In this document: piece by piece, positions 7,656-16,027 of the stretch | Layout of the letters: the number at the start of each line of letters is the position of its first letter | Position numbering within the stretch: the first letter of the stretch is position 1 | Source of the DNA: an uncultured Gammaproteobacteria bacterium | GTDB taxonomy: Bacteria > Pseudomonadota > Gammaproteobacteria > Arenicellales > JAANXG01 | Direction: 5' to 3' | Assembly (NCBI GenBank): GCA_947258495.1 | Contig: CAMYIN010000042.1 | Span: 1 to 50,959, forward strand | Length of the DNA: 50,959 nucleotides | Made by a program: the position numbers and the translations under genes | Notes under the pieces: model-generated | The model's input: the letters and a program-made list of their open reading frames with translations, nothing else | The model's database searches: none | Told to the model about the DNA's origin: nothing

Positions 7656-9551
7656 TCATTTCGGCAGGCCCGCTTTGCGCAGGCCTGTTATGTAATAGTT
7701 CAAATCCGCCGGATTTTTGTAGGGTACCCGCCGCTCCTCCTCGCCCAGGGAAAAATCGACACGCAAGCTGAGCACCTGCGCCCCTTCCCATTCGGCGTCT
7801 TCGACTCTTCCCATGTTGCCGTATAACGACGCGAGCGTAAGATGGGCTCCGGGAAAATGCGCATTCTTCTCAATGACCTTTTCGAAGGCGTGGATGGCTT
7901 CGCCGTTTTTTCGCAGAAGCATGTAGGCGTGGCCCTCGATCCAGGTGTAGAAGAACGCGTACCGCGGATTCAAGGCCATGGCTTTGTGCAGCGCCTCGAG
8001 GCCTTCTTCAGGATGGCCGGCGTAGACGAGCGCTTGTGCGAGCTGCGCGAAACCGTCCGCGTAGTTGGGATGCAGCCGGACCGATTCACGTGCCGTGTCG
8101 ATGGCTTTGTCGTGTTGCTTTGCCGTCAGATACAGATTGCTCAGCGCAAAATAGACCTGACGCAATGTCGGATCCAATTGCAGAGCTCTCTCCGCAGACT
8201 CGAAGGCGCGGGCGAACAATTCCTCGCTGGGTTCGCTCCAGCCGAAGAGCACGTCTATGCCGTGAGTGAGGGCGACGTCGGCGTAGGCACGGGCGAAATC
8301 CGGATCGTGTTGGGTGGCGCGAATGAAAAGGTCGCGCGCCTCGGCGTTGGTCTCGCGGGTAAACCGCCGAAACCGCTCCAGGCCGCGCAGCAGCAGGTCG
8401 TAGGCGTCCGGGTCCACCGGAGCCGCCTGGCTCAGCTGCTGCTTCTCATCCGTGGTCAGCGTAACCGCCAGCGCGGACACGATCTTGCGGCTGACTTCGT
8501 CCTGCAGGGCAAAAACGTCCGTGAGTCTGCGGTCGAAGCGTTCCGCCCAGATGTGGCCCCCGGTGCCGGCGTCGACCAGCTGCGCGTTGATACGCACCGT
8601 ATCCCCGGCCCTGCGCACGCTGCCTTCAAGGACATACTTGACGCCCAGATCCTGCGATACCTGGCGCGCGTCCGGCGACTGGCCTTTGTACGCAAAGGTC
8701 GAATTGCGAGCGATCACAAACAGGCCCGATACCTTCGACAGGTCGGTAATGAGGTCATCGGTCATGCCGTCCGCAAAATAATCCTGCTCGGGGTCGCCGC
8801 TCATGTTCTGAAACGGCAACACCGCAATCGAAGGTTTGCCGGTTGAAGGGTCGGCGTCCTTACCGACGCGTGCCGTTTCGCCGATCGATCCCTCCCAGGT
8901 CCACTGCAGCGCAACACCGATTGCTACGGCGACCAGGAGTGCCGCGATCGCAAACACCGACAACAACCGCGTCCGCTTGTTTGATCCGGTGCCCCGGACC
9001 CTTGCAACCGTGGCCGCGGGTGACGCCAGGACCTTATAGACATGCAGCGGCTTGGCGATGTTCTTGAGTGCTTTTTCGCCCAAATAGACATAACCGACGG
9101 ACAGCTTGTTTTCGATCTGCTCGTACACATTCGACGCAATGCAGATCCCGCCCGGGTCCGCGAGTGATTCAAGGCGTGCCGCGATATTGACGCCGTCGCC
9201 CAGGAGGTTGTCGTCCTCCACTACGACGTCTCCCAGATTGACGCCGATGCGGAAGCGCATGCGACGCTGCTCAACGACATCGACGTTATGCTCCTCCAGC
9301 GTCTGTTGAATCTGTACTGCGCAACGCACCGCAGAAACCGGACTCGCGAACTCCGCGATTACGCTGTCGCCGGCACTGCCGAACACACGTCCGTGATGCT
9401 CACCGATGAGACGATCGATGATTTTCCGGTATGTGTTGAGTCTTTGCAGAGTCGCCTCCTCGTCCGCGCCCATGAGTCGACTGTAACCGACGGCGTCGGC
9501 GGCAAGGATCGTGGCAAGACGACGTTTCAACTGCGAAGGTCCTTTATCCAA
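7656..9551 (-). CDS. Class III cyclase with membrane segment, TolB/FlgO-like domain and TPR repeats
   Basis: The product is 631 residues from a TTG at 9551. A stop lies just upstream and no ATG precedes the domain, so the start is probable but lacks a clear ribosome site. Domain order: cyclase at ~8-185 (RRLATILAADAVGYSRLMG, SAGDSVIAEF), one membrane helix at ~205-225, then a TolB/FlgO-like domain at ~240-380 (KPSIAVLPFQNMSGDPEQDY, DLGVKYVLEGSVRR). TPR-like repeats follow at ~390-610. Both metal-binding Asp residues are present, so cyclase activity is plausible. The architecture is common in proteobacteria, but its signal and effector are unknown. The topology puts the cyclase inside and the TolB/TPR part in the periplasm. 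Confidence 0.9.
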   Translation of the reverse strand: MDKGPSQLKRRLATILAADAVGYSRLMGADEEATLQRLNTYRKIIDRLIGEHHGRVFGSAGDSVIAEFASPVSAVRCAVQIQQTLEEHNVDVVEQRRMRFRIGVNLGDVVVEDDNLLGDGVNIAARLESLADPGGICIASNVYEQIENKLSVGYVYLGEKALKNIAKPLHVYKVLASPAATVARVRGTGSNKRTRLLSVFAIAALLVAVAIGVALQWTWEGSIGETARVGKDADPSTGKPSIAVLPFQNMSGDPEQDYFADGMTDDLITDLSKVSGLFVIARNSTFAYKGQSPDARQVSQDLGVKYVLEGSVRRAGDTVRINAQLVDAGTGGHIWAERFDRRLTDVFALQDEVSRKIVSALAVTLTTDEKQQLSQAAPVDPDAYDLLLRGLERFRRFTRETNAEARDLFIRATQHDPDFARAYADVALTHGIDVLFGWSEPSEELFARAFESAERALQLDPTLRQVYFALSNLYLTAKQHDKAIDTARESVRLHPNYADGFAQLAQALVYAGHPEEGLEALHKAMALNPRYAFFYTWIEGHAYMLLRKNGEAIHAFEKVIEKNAHFPGAHLTLASLYGNMGRVEDAEWEGAQVLSLRVDFSLGEEERRVPYKNPADLNYYITGLRKAGLPK

Positions 9552-9633
9552 CTGGGATAGTCAAAATCGGTATCGACCAGTCGAGCCGTCGACGCGCGTT
9601 ACCGGACGAAGTGTGCGAATTCGGAGCACGAGC

Positions 9634-10386
9634 TTACGAAGCGTGACGATTCTGTCGCATCCGCTTGTGCAGCGCTACCGGTTTCCCGCGTCCGCGGATC
9701 CGGAGGTTGAGCAGCTCGACGGAAACCGAAAACGCCATGGCGAAGTAGATGTATCCCTTTGGAATGTGTAAATCAATGCCCTCTCCGATCAGCGCAATCC
9801 CCACCAGCACGAGAAAGCTCAATGCCAGCATCTTCACGGTGGGATGCTGGTCTATGAATTCGCTGATGGCCGCGGCTGAAAACATCATGACTATGACAGC
9901 TATGACTACGGCGATGATCATCACCGCGATGTCGTCCGCCATTCCGACCGCCGTGATCACGGAGTCGAGTGAAAAAACGATATCGATGAGAGCGATCTGA
10001 ACCAGCACAGAGACAAAGCTCGCGGTGGGACCCTTTACCGTTTCCGCTCCTTCACCTTCGACCGCACTGTGGATTTCCAGGGTGGCCTTGGCGAGGAGAA
10101 ACAATCCACCTCCGAGCAAGATCAGGTCCCTTCCGGAGATGTCGACTTCGAGCACGGTGAACAACGTGGATTGCAGTCTCATGATCCAGGTGATGAGCAA
10201 CAGCAGCAGTATGCGCATGCCCATGGCGAGACTCAGGCCCACGATCCGCGCGGTCTGGCGCTGGGATTCGGGAAGCCGGCCCACCAGGATGGAAATAAAA
10301 ATGATATTGTCGATGCCGAGCACTATTTCCAATACCGTCAGCGTCGCCAGCGCAATCCAGGCCTCGGGGGATGCGATCCATTCCAT
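9634..10386 (-). CDS. TerC family integral membrane protein
   Basis: The product is 250 residues from the ATG at 10386, preceded by GAGGTAAC. A longer frame to 10449 lacks family sequence. It begins MEWIASPEAWIALATLTVLE, then carries the TerC signature EIVLGIDNIIFISILVGRLP and the internal repeat DIVFSLDSVITAVGMADD. About seven membrane helices are expected. The conserved acidic residues inside helices (the Asp of GIDN and SLDS) are the family's presumed metal-binding sites. TerC proteins are linked to tellurite resistance and, better supported, to Mn2+ export in exoenzyme metallation. There is no other ter gene here, so a metal-ion role is likelier than tellurite resistance. The C-terminus is basic and cytosolic. 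Confidence 0.9.
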   Translation of the reverse strand: MEWIASPEAWIALATLTVLEIVLGIDNIIFISILVGRLPESQRQTARIVGLSLAMGMRILLLLLITWIMRLQSTLFTVLEVDISGRDLILLGGGLFLLAKATLEIHSAVEGEGAETVKGPTASFVSVLVQIALIDIVFSLDSVITAVGMADDIAVMIIAVVIAVIVMMFSAAAISEFIDQHPTVKMLALSFLVLVGIALIGEGIDLHIPKGYIYFAMAFSVSVELLNLRIRGRGKPVALHKRMRQNRHAS

Positions 10387-10708
10387 AAGGATAGTTACCT
10401 CAATCAGATTTTCGTCATTGGTGAACGCGGGGTGGCTAAGGTGCCACACGATTCGGGAAAGTCTAAAACCTATTTCTTGATAATGCCGCGTCGATGCTAC
10501 TCTTGCGACCGTCCGGGATTCAATACTTGCTGACTCGTACGTGCTTGTGCCCCGAGGTCGCGGTTGACCTTCCGAGACGCACTTTTAACCAATGTTTATA
10601 TGGAACTACGCAAGAATGCGGCAGTCTTTGTCACTAGGAATACGCATTCACTCGACTTTGGGATTCGGAAAAGACGGCCGGCCATAATCGATACCAACGC
10701 ACCACAGC
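10387..10708. other. Divergent intergenic region, no assigned site
   Basis: These 322 bases lie between the divergent terC-like and patatin genes. A pair of 7-base inverted arms, GAATGCG (10614-10620) and CGCATTC (10643-10649), is present. Its 22-base spacing and weak complementarity leave it unassigned. No convincing promoter hexamers were found. Confidence 0.35.
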
Positions 10709-11620
10709 ATGTCTGAAGAACGAACGGTATCCTTAGTGCTCGGAAGCGGTGGAGCCCGCGGTCTCGCGCACATTGGCGTCATCGAGTGGCTTACTGAGAA
10801 CGACTTCAGGATTCGATCCATAGCAGGTTCGTCGATGGGTGCACTGATCGGGGGTGTCTACGCCGCCGGAGAACTGGAGACATACAAAGACTGGGTTACG
10901 GCGCTCGAAAAGCGCGACGTATTGCGGCTTCTGGATCTGTCTTTCGGCACCACCGGGTTGTTCAAGGGAGAGCGCATCATCGAAACTCTGAAAGATCTCG
11001 TCGGCGAATGCGATATCGAGGACTTACCGATATCTTTCACCGCGGTGGCAACGGATATCGAACAAGAGAAGGAAGTCTGGCTGACCAAAGGCCCGTTATT
11101 CGACGCGATTCGCGCCTCCATCTCGGTTCCGACCGTATTTACGCCTTACGAGTTCAATGGACGCCGTTTGCTCGATGGAGGTCTGGTGAATCCATTGCCG
11201 ATCGCGCCCACACTGAGAGATACCACCGACCTCACGATCGCCGTGAGCCTCAGTGGCCGTCCGGGTGGCACACGGCGACCCGAATTTGAGGACGGCAAGG
11301 AGCGCACACGATCCGGGCTTACCAAGTACCATGCGCGAATTCAGAAATTCATAGAAGACCTGCAGGAGCGCTTGACCAAAGACGGCACCGAAGATTGGGA
11401 TTTCCTGGACGTCATCTGGATGTCGCTCGATACCATGCAGAATACCATCGCGAGAATGAAATTAGCGGCGTACACGCCGGACATTACCATCACCATCTCG
11501 CGTGATGCCGCTCGTTCGTTCGAGTTCTATCGGGCGCGGGAACTCATCGATCTCGGCCGCAGTGCGGCGCGAGAGATGCTGGACAAGAAATTCAATGACG
11601 ACGGCGGCGAATCCGGCTGA
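10709..11620 (+). CDS. Patatin-like phospholipase (RssA/NTE type)
   Basis: The product is 303 residues. It starts MSEERTVSLVLGSGGARGLAH, with the oxyanion loop GSGGARG at ~12-18. The nucleophile elbow GSSMG is at ~40-44 (Ser-42), and the Asp of the catalytic dyad is in DGGLVNPLP at ~155. All catalytic elements are present. The family comprises Ser/Asp lipid acyl hydrolases with no signal peptide, acting at the inner face of the cytoplasmic membrane. The C-terminal ~100 residues form an extra charged helical region beyond the core. The downstream YceI lipoprotein gene starts inside this gene's last codons, so the two are probably translationally coupled. The physiological substrate is unknown. 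Confidence 0.92.
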   Translation: MSEERTVSLVLGSGGARGLAHIGVIEWLTENDFRIRSIAGSSMGALIGGVYAAGELETYKDWVTALEKRDVLRLLDLSFGTTGLFKGERIIETLKDLVGECDIEDLPISFTAVATDIEQEKEVWLTKGPLFDAIRASISVPTVFTPYEFNGRRLLDGGLVNPLPIAPTLRDTTDLTIAVSLSGRPGGTRRPEFEDGKERTRSGLTKYHARIQKFIEDLQERLTKDGTEDWDFLDVIWMSLDTMQNTIARMKLAAYTPDITITISRDAARSFEFYRARELIDLGRSAAREMLDKKFNDDGGESG

Positions 11621-12437
11621 CGACGCCAAGGCCGCCCCCTCCAGGCCGTCGTCCGGGGTCCTTGGAAGGATTTGGGGGCGCAACAACAAAGGCCGCAGTG
11701 CCGGGGCGAACGCGAGATCGCGATGTCTCGCGGCGGGCGTACTCTTGTGCGTGCTCGGCGCTTGCGTGCAGCCACCCGAGGCACCGCCCTTGGTTCGGCC
11801 TGCGTCCATGCCGAATGGGTTCCCGTTACAACGATACCAGGCCGGCTACGGCCCCGGCGGACGGGTATTTAGAGTGCAACCGGCTGAGTCCGTCGTGACT
11901 GTACGCGCCTACCGCGGTGGACGCCTGGCGAGCCTGGGTCACAACCACACGGTCAGCAGCCGCGGCGTCAACGGATTTTTGTTTTGGGCGGACGCTTCGA
12001 CCGCCGCGTCGCGGGGCGATCTGTATCTTCCCGTAGCGGGGCTCGTGGTCGACGAACCCGGCGATCGCGCCGCCGCGGGCTCCGACTTCAAGTCGCACAT
12101 CCCCCAGGAGTCGGTACGGCGCACGCGGGACAATATGCTCGGCGAACGGGTGCTCGATGCCGCACGTCACCCGTTTGTCGTGATGCACGTCGCGACCGTG
12201 ACGGGTACGCCGCCGGACGTGGTTGTGACACTAAAATTGGCTATCCGCGGAACCACACGGAGCTATCGGATACCGACTCGGATCGAGGTACTTCCGGAGG
12301 CGATAACCGCGAGTGGAACGCTGGATTTCAAGCAAAGCGACTTCGGTATACGACCGTTTGCCGCCCTGGGGGGCGCCCTGCTGGTCGAGGACGCGCTTTC
12401 CGTGAGTTACCGCATCTACGCGGTTCCGGCTGGTTGA
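11595..12437 (+). CDS. YceI-domain lipoprotein
   Basis: The product is ~280 residues from the ATG at 11595, which overlaps the patatin gene by 26 bases. The start is not certain, because ~50 residues precede the lipobox. That segment ends in RCLAAGVLLCVLGACVQ, with LGAC as a good lipobox. The mature part has a YceI-like lipocalin fold: FRVQPAESVVTVRAYRGGRL, LGHNHTVSS, then IPQESVRRTRDNMLG and TASGTLDFKQSDFGIRPF. YceI proteins bind isoprenoid-type lipids in the periplasm. This one would be membrane-tethered. The GHNH pattern is typical of the lipoprotein subgroup. Coupling to a phospholipase suggests lipid handling, which is inference. Confidence 0.82.
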   Translation: MTTAANPADDAKAAPSRPSSGVLGRIWGRNNKGRSAGANARSRCLAAGVLLCVLGACVQPPEAPPLVRPASMPNGFPLQRYQAGYGPGGRVFRVQPAESVVTVRAYRGGRLASLGHNHTVSSRGVNGFLFWADASTAASRGDLYLPVAGLVVDEPGDRAAAGSDFKSHIPQESVRRTRDNMLGERVLDAARHPFVVMHVATVTGTPPDVVVTLKLAIRGTTRSYRIPTRIEVLPEAITASGTLDFKQSDFGIRPFAALGGALLVEDALSVSYRIYAVPAG

Positions 12438-12516
12438 TGCGGGCGAGCACCGGGATCGTTCGAGACGGGTGACCGATTCGTCCCGACCAAGCCAACTGGC
12501 GGGACTGATCCCACCT

Positions 12517-13392
12517 TTATTCGGGGATGTAGATACCGGCACTGCGTATGGCGCGCAGGATCTCCTTGGTCGCAAGCTCCATCGTCTCGACGGCACTATC
12601 GAAATCTCCGCCGGCCGCCTGCTGCTCGGCGAGGTTGCGGGTATCGGCCGCCTTACCCATGAACATGTCTACCATTTTCAATGCACCCGGTTTGTCCTTC
12701 ATCTTTTCTTTGACGAGCAAGTCGACCAGCATTCGATGGGTATCGTTACGGCCCACCTCGTAGTTGTATTCGTCTTCCTTGGTTTCGAAGTGCAACTCAC
12801 GCACCAGAGTTTCGCCGCCGCGCAGCTGTTCTATGCCCACGGAAGCGGCGGCATAGGCCTCATCGAGGACTTCGCGCGCGTCTGCGGTATTCCCGGCCTT
12901 GCGTAAGGTTTCCGATTCCGCGATTTTGGCGGTAACCAGGATCCGCAACTCGCTGTTTCCCGCCTGCGCCCCCTTTTCCTGGCTGATACGGTCGTGGGTG
13001 TCGAGCAACGCGTTAAGACTTTCCAGACGATTTGCGTATTCACGCTCGCGCTTTTCAAGCGCCGCCTTCTTGTTGCCCGCCAGACGGGTGGCCTCGAACA
13101 TGGTGCGGATCGCTTTGTTCAGCAGATCGTGACCGGCCTTGTGATCTCCCGCCTTTATCGCCTCCACGGTCTGTCGATAAAGGTCCTTGGCTTCCTCACG
13201 TTTCGACTGAGCCTGCGGATTTCCGCTCTCCTCGATCTGCCGAGCGGCTACCGAAGTCTCGATCAACTTCTCCAATGACTGCAGTCTCGCTTCGCTGACG
13301 GCAGCCGTGGGATCGGTGTCCGCGCGCTGAGCCAGGGCGAAGCCGCCTGCAGCGACGGAGACAACCAGGAGTATGAGAACCGCTTTGTTCAT
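12517..13392 (-). CDS. Exported all-helical protein of unknown function
   Basis: The product is 291 residues. A clear Sec signal opens it (MNKAVLILLVVSVAAGGFALA, cleavage after ALA). The mature part is almost entirely predicted helix and highly charged, with repeated Ala/Lys/Glu runs. Helical-hairpin spacing suggests TPR-like or coiled-coil packing (AGDHKAGHDLLNKAIRTMFE; AGNTADAREVLDEAYAAASV). It has no cysteines that I can see and no enzyme motif. I do not recognise a named family. Periplasmic location is well supported, but the function is not. It stands alone, convergent with the YceI gene and facing away from the hydrolase-OsmC gene. Confidence 0.8.
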   Translation of the reverse strand: MNKAVLILLVVSVAAGGFALAQRADTDPTAAVSEARLQSLEKLIETSVAARQIEESGNPQAQSKREEAKDLYRQTVEAIKAGDHKAGHDLLNKAIRTMFEATRLAGNKKAALEKREREYANRLESLNALLDTHDRISQEKGAQAGNSELRILVTAKIAESETLRKAGNTADAREVLDEAYAAASVGIEQLRGGETLVRELHFETKEDEYNYEVGRNDTHRMLVDLLVKEKMKDKPGALKMVDMFMGKAADTRNLAEQQAAGGDFDSAVETMELATKEILRAIRSAGIYIPE

Positions 13393-13869
13393 CGCATTAT
13401 CTCTTTCGATCCACGCGTGTCGCCGTTTTCGACCCGCAATATCGCATCAATTATAATTTCATTTTTGTATATAAAACATGGGTTGTCGAACTACGAATAT
13501 CAAGTCAACGATTTTTGTGGGGCGGTTCGGTCTTTATGTTATAAATTGTCAATTCCTGGATCAACGCGTCACCGGTGTATGCTATTGAATCTCTACGCGC
13601 GCACGTATGGGGTTTGGTACACGATCAATCGTTTCGTGACCCACCGATGTTTAGCGGATATTCTGTAAATTTTCGGTGTCCGCGGCTCGTTGATCTCTGC
13701 GCCGCGCCGGCGCCTGCCTGCAGCCACCGTTGCTGTCCGGCGATTGAGACGTTGGATGATTTGTATCGACCAATACAATAGCGAAATTCGAAGGCCGCAA
13801 TGGCCGGCGCTACGCAACGACGGTGATTTGGAATACCTGATATCCCGTTAAAACCCGAAGGATACGCCT
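13393..13869. other. Long AT-richer intergenic region with two candidate promoters
   Basis: The 477 bases between divergent genes are more AT-rich than their surroundings, especially 13440-13560. On the minus strand TATAAT at 13455-13450 could serve the helical exported protein, but its -35 (TGTTTT) is poor. On the plus strand a better pair lies at 13752-13779, listed separately. I see no RNA gene or mobile-element remnant in the rest. Confidence 0.4.
13752..13779 (+). promoter_or_regulatory. Candidate sigma-70 promoter for the hydrolase-OsmC gene
   Basis: TTGGAT (13752-13757), a 16-base spacer and TACAAT (13774-13779) form a near-consensus pair ending about 90 bases before the start codon at 13870. 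It is supported by sequence match only. Confidence 0.4.
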
Positions 13870-15099
13870 ATGCCCACCGAACGTATCAGTTTTGCCGGAA
13901 CGGATGGAATCTTGGATGCCCGTCTCGACCAACCACGCGGCCGCCCGAGGGCCTACGCACTGTTTGCACACTGCTTCACCTGTTCCAAAGAAACGGTGGC
14001 CGCTTCCCGCATCAGTCGCGCTCTCGCGGAGCGGGGCATAGCGGTGCTGCGTTTCGATTTCACCGGCCTCGGCGGCAGCGAAGGGGAATTCGCCAACACC
14101 AATTTCAGCTCCAACGTTCAGGATCTGCTGAAGGCCGTTGAGTATCTGCGACAGAACGCGGCGGCCCCAGGCATTCTGATCGGGCACAGTCTGGGCGGCG
14201 CTGCGGTACTGAGTGCCGCCGCCGAGGCGGTGGAAGCGCTCGCTGTCGTCACCATCGGCGCTCCAAGTGACCCCGCGCACGTGCGTCATCTGTTTTCCGG
14301 ACAGGTCGAAGAGATAGCCGCCCTGGGTGCGCAGACAGTCAGCTTGGGTGGACGAGAGTTTTTAGTGCGCAAACAGTTCCTCGACGATATTGCTGAGCAA
14401 CGATTGTCGGAAAAGATCCGCATCATGCGCAAGGCCCTGTTGATCCTGCACAGCCCACAGGACGAGGTCGTCGATATCGATCACGCGCGGACGATCTATC
14501 AGGCGGCGCTGCACCCGAAGAGCTTTATTTCGCTGGACGGTGCGGATCACATGCTGAGACGCAAACAGGACGCAGAATACGTAGCGTCCATGGTCAGCGC
14601 ATGGGTGGATCGCTATCTCCCCACCTCCGATGAGAAGGCGGTGCCGGATAACCGTCCGCGGACGGTAAAGGTTTCAGAAGCCGTACAGGGCCGGTACGCG
14701 CAGAATGTCGAACTCGGCCCCCATCGGCTGCGCGCGGACGAACCGGAGACCTACGGCGGGGACGATACAGGACCTTCGCCATACGATCTTCTGCTCGCGG
14801 CGCTCGGTGCCTGCACCTCCATGACCCTGCGCATGTACGCGGAGCATAAGAAGCTGGCGCTCGATCACGTCGAAGTCGAATTGTCGCACCAGAAGATCCA
14901 CGCCAGCGATTGCGAGAGCTGCGACACCAAGACCGGGAAGATCGATCGCATCGATCGGACAATTCATCTTGAAGGTAGGTTTGAACCGGAACAGCGCGCG
15001 CGGTTGCTGGAGATCGCCGATAAGTGTCCGGTGCATAGAACCCTGCACTCCGAAGTGTTGGTGAAGACGCGCTATCGAGACGTGTCGCAGACCGCTTAA
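13870..15099 (+). CDS. Alpha/beta hydrolase-OsmC fusion protein
   Basis: The product is 409 residues. The ATG at 13870 has GAAGGA eight bases upstream. Residues 1-255 are an alpha/beta hydrolase, with nucleophile elbow GHSLGG at ~100 and a terminal His in GADHM at ~222. Residues ~270-405 are an OsmC/Ohr-like domain with its two peroxidatic cysteines, in [12 protein letters not shown] and DKCPVHRTL. Extra cysteines occur in [11 protein letters not shown]. OsmC proteins reduce organic hydroperoxides. The attached hydrolase might release peroxidised acyl groups for reduction, but that link is inferred. The fusion is recurrent in proteobacteria, with the hydrolase always N-terminal. No signal peptide is present, so it is cytoplasmic. 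Confidence 0.93.
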   Translation: MPTERISFAGTDGILDARLDQPRGRPRAYALFAHCFTCSKETVAASRISRALAERGIAVLRFDFTGLGGSEGEFANTNFSSNVQDLLKAVEYLRQNAAAPGILIGHSLGGAAVLSAAAEAVEALAVVTIGAPSDPAHVRHLFSGQVEEIAALGAQTVSLGGREFLVRKQFLDDIAEQRLSEKIRIMRKALLILHSPQDEVVDIDHARTIYQAALHPKSFISLDGADHMLRRKQDAEYVASMVSAWVDRYLPTSDEKAVPDNRPRTVKVSEAVQGRYAQNVELGPHRLRADEPETYGGDDTGPSPYDLLLAALGACTSMTLRMYAEHKKLALDHVEVELSHQKIHASDCESCDTKTGKIDRIDRTIHLEGRFEPEQRARLLEIADKCPVHRTLHSEVLVKTRYRDVSQTA

Positions 15100-15178
15100 T
15101 CGGAGGAAAAATTCCAAACGATTCGGGATCGGCGATGTTATGATCGCGCCCATCCACAGCAACGTAAGAACTTGAATC

Positions 15179-15577
15179 ATGAGCTACTCGAAATGCACCT
15201 TCCTGCTCGCTTGTGCGGTGAGTGCCTCGACCGTTTCCGTCGCCTGGGCGCAGTCGTCGACGGTCACGCCGCCCATTGTTCCGGATTTTACCGCCGTCGA
15301 CCTCAACAAGGACTCGGGCGTCGACCGCGACGAATTCGGCCGCATTATCATCGACCGTTTCGAGAGCAAGGACTTGAATCGGGATGGCGCTCTCTCCCTG
15401 GACGAGTTCGGCAAACCCCTCGAGAATACGTTTAACGAGGCAGACCTAAACAGGGACGGAAAATTGTCGCAGGAAGAGCTGCTGGAATTGCGTTTGCGGG
15501 AATTCGACCGCGTCGATCGCAACCGCAATAACATCTTGGGCCCGATCGAATACAGACAATGGGGATTGGACGACTGA
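15179..15577 (+). CDS. Secreted EF-hand calcium-binding protein
   Basis: The product is 132 residues. The signal peptide ends near VAWAQ (residue ~25). Four EF-hand loops follow: DLNKDSGVDRDEF (41-53), DLNRDGALSLDEF (65-77), DLNRDGKLSQEEL (89-101) and a weaker DRNRNNILGPIEY (113-125). The first three have acidic residues at 1, 3, 5 and a Glu at 12. The fourth has Asn at position 5 and is probably low affinity. The loops are ~24 residues apart, so they pair as two EF lobes. This is a small periplasmic or secreted Ca2+ binder, acting as buffer or sensor. No partner is encoded adjacent and the physiological role is unknown. Confidence 0.88.
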   Translation: MSYSKCTFLLACAVSASTVSVAWAQSSTVTPPIVPDFTAVDLNKDSGVDRDEFGRIIIDRFESKDLNRDGALSLDEFGKPLENTFNEADLNRDGKLSQEELLELRLREFDRVDRNRNNILGPIEYRQWGLDD

Positions 15578-15598
15578 CGTTCTGCAATGCTGCAATGG

Positions 15599-15894
15599 GG
15601 TCGGACCAAGTCGAATTCCACTAACCTATTGTTTTACATATATATTATTTCGTCATTTCACGATTTTGTGTTCTTAGACGGCGATTTTTAGCCGAAAAAT
15701 AACCGTAAATCCGTTCGACGCGCGCCAGGCGTGTACGACGATGCGGTTTAGTGCATGCATGCGCCTCGCCCTCGACGAAGTTGCTTGCGTGGTTACTAAG
15801 CGCGTTTTCCCACCCAGATGGCGCTTCTAAGCGTGAATTAAAGGGAAAAAAATAATATTTCGTTGCTTTATCAAAGGCTTAACTTGGTCCGACC
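15599..15894. mobile_element. MITE-like non-coding element with 13-bp terminal inverted repeats
   Basis: GGTCGGACCAAGT at 15599-15611 is repeated exactly in inverted orientation at 15882-15894, bounding 296 bases with no plausible gene. The interior is AT-rich at both ends. On the left, AATGC/TGCAATG duplications touch the repeat. The shape suggests a defective IS or a repeat mobilised in trans. From memory, similar GGGGTC-type ends flank REP-associated tyrosine-transposase genes in gammaproteobacteria. No transposase is present here, and target-site duplication is not evident. Confidence 0.5.
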
Positions 15895-15907
15895 TCGCTG
15901 AGTACCC

Positions 15908-15943
15908 CGCTGATTCCCGCTGATTCCGGTGATTCGCTGATTC
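15908..15943. repeat. Short tandem repeat, unit CGCTGATTC(C)
   Basis: There are four tandem copies of an 8-10 base unit: two exact CGCTGATTCC copies, one degenerate GGTGATTC and one GCTGATTC. They lie 13 bases beyond the inverted-repeat element and upstream of the sigma-factor gene. Confidence 0.6.
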
Positions 15944-15973
15944 GCGCGGATCGCATGCGTTGCAGCGGCGGGC

Positions 15974-15998
15974 GGAATAAAACGCTCGATAAGGCGTC
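15974..15998 (+). promoter_or_regulatory. Candidate ECF-type promoter for the sigma/anti-sigma operon
   Basis: GGAAT (15974-15978), 16 bases and CGTC (15995-15998) resemble the GGAA...CGT promoters used by many ECF sigma factors. It lies 30 bases before the sigma gene, which fits autoregulation. A looser version, GGAAC-N18-CGTG, occurs at 17308-17334 before the DsrE-like gene. Confidence 0.35.
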
Positions 15999-16027
15999 CT
16001 AAAATCCAAGTAAATCGGGAAAGGTGG

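Noticed and set aside
7842-8846. A 334-codon plus-strand frame antisense to the second cyclase
   Set aside because: It has no ribosome site or motif, and the opposite frame has cyclase, TolB and TPR patterns.
9634-10386. Tellurite-resistance island
   Set aside because: Only a lone TerC-family gene is present, with no other ter genes. TerC alone points to metal export.
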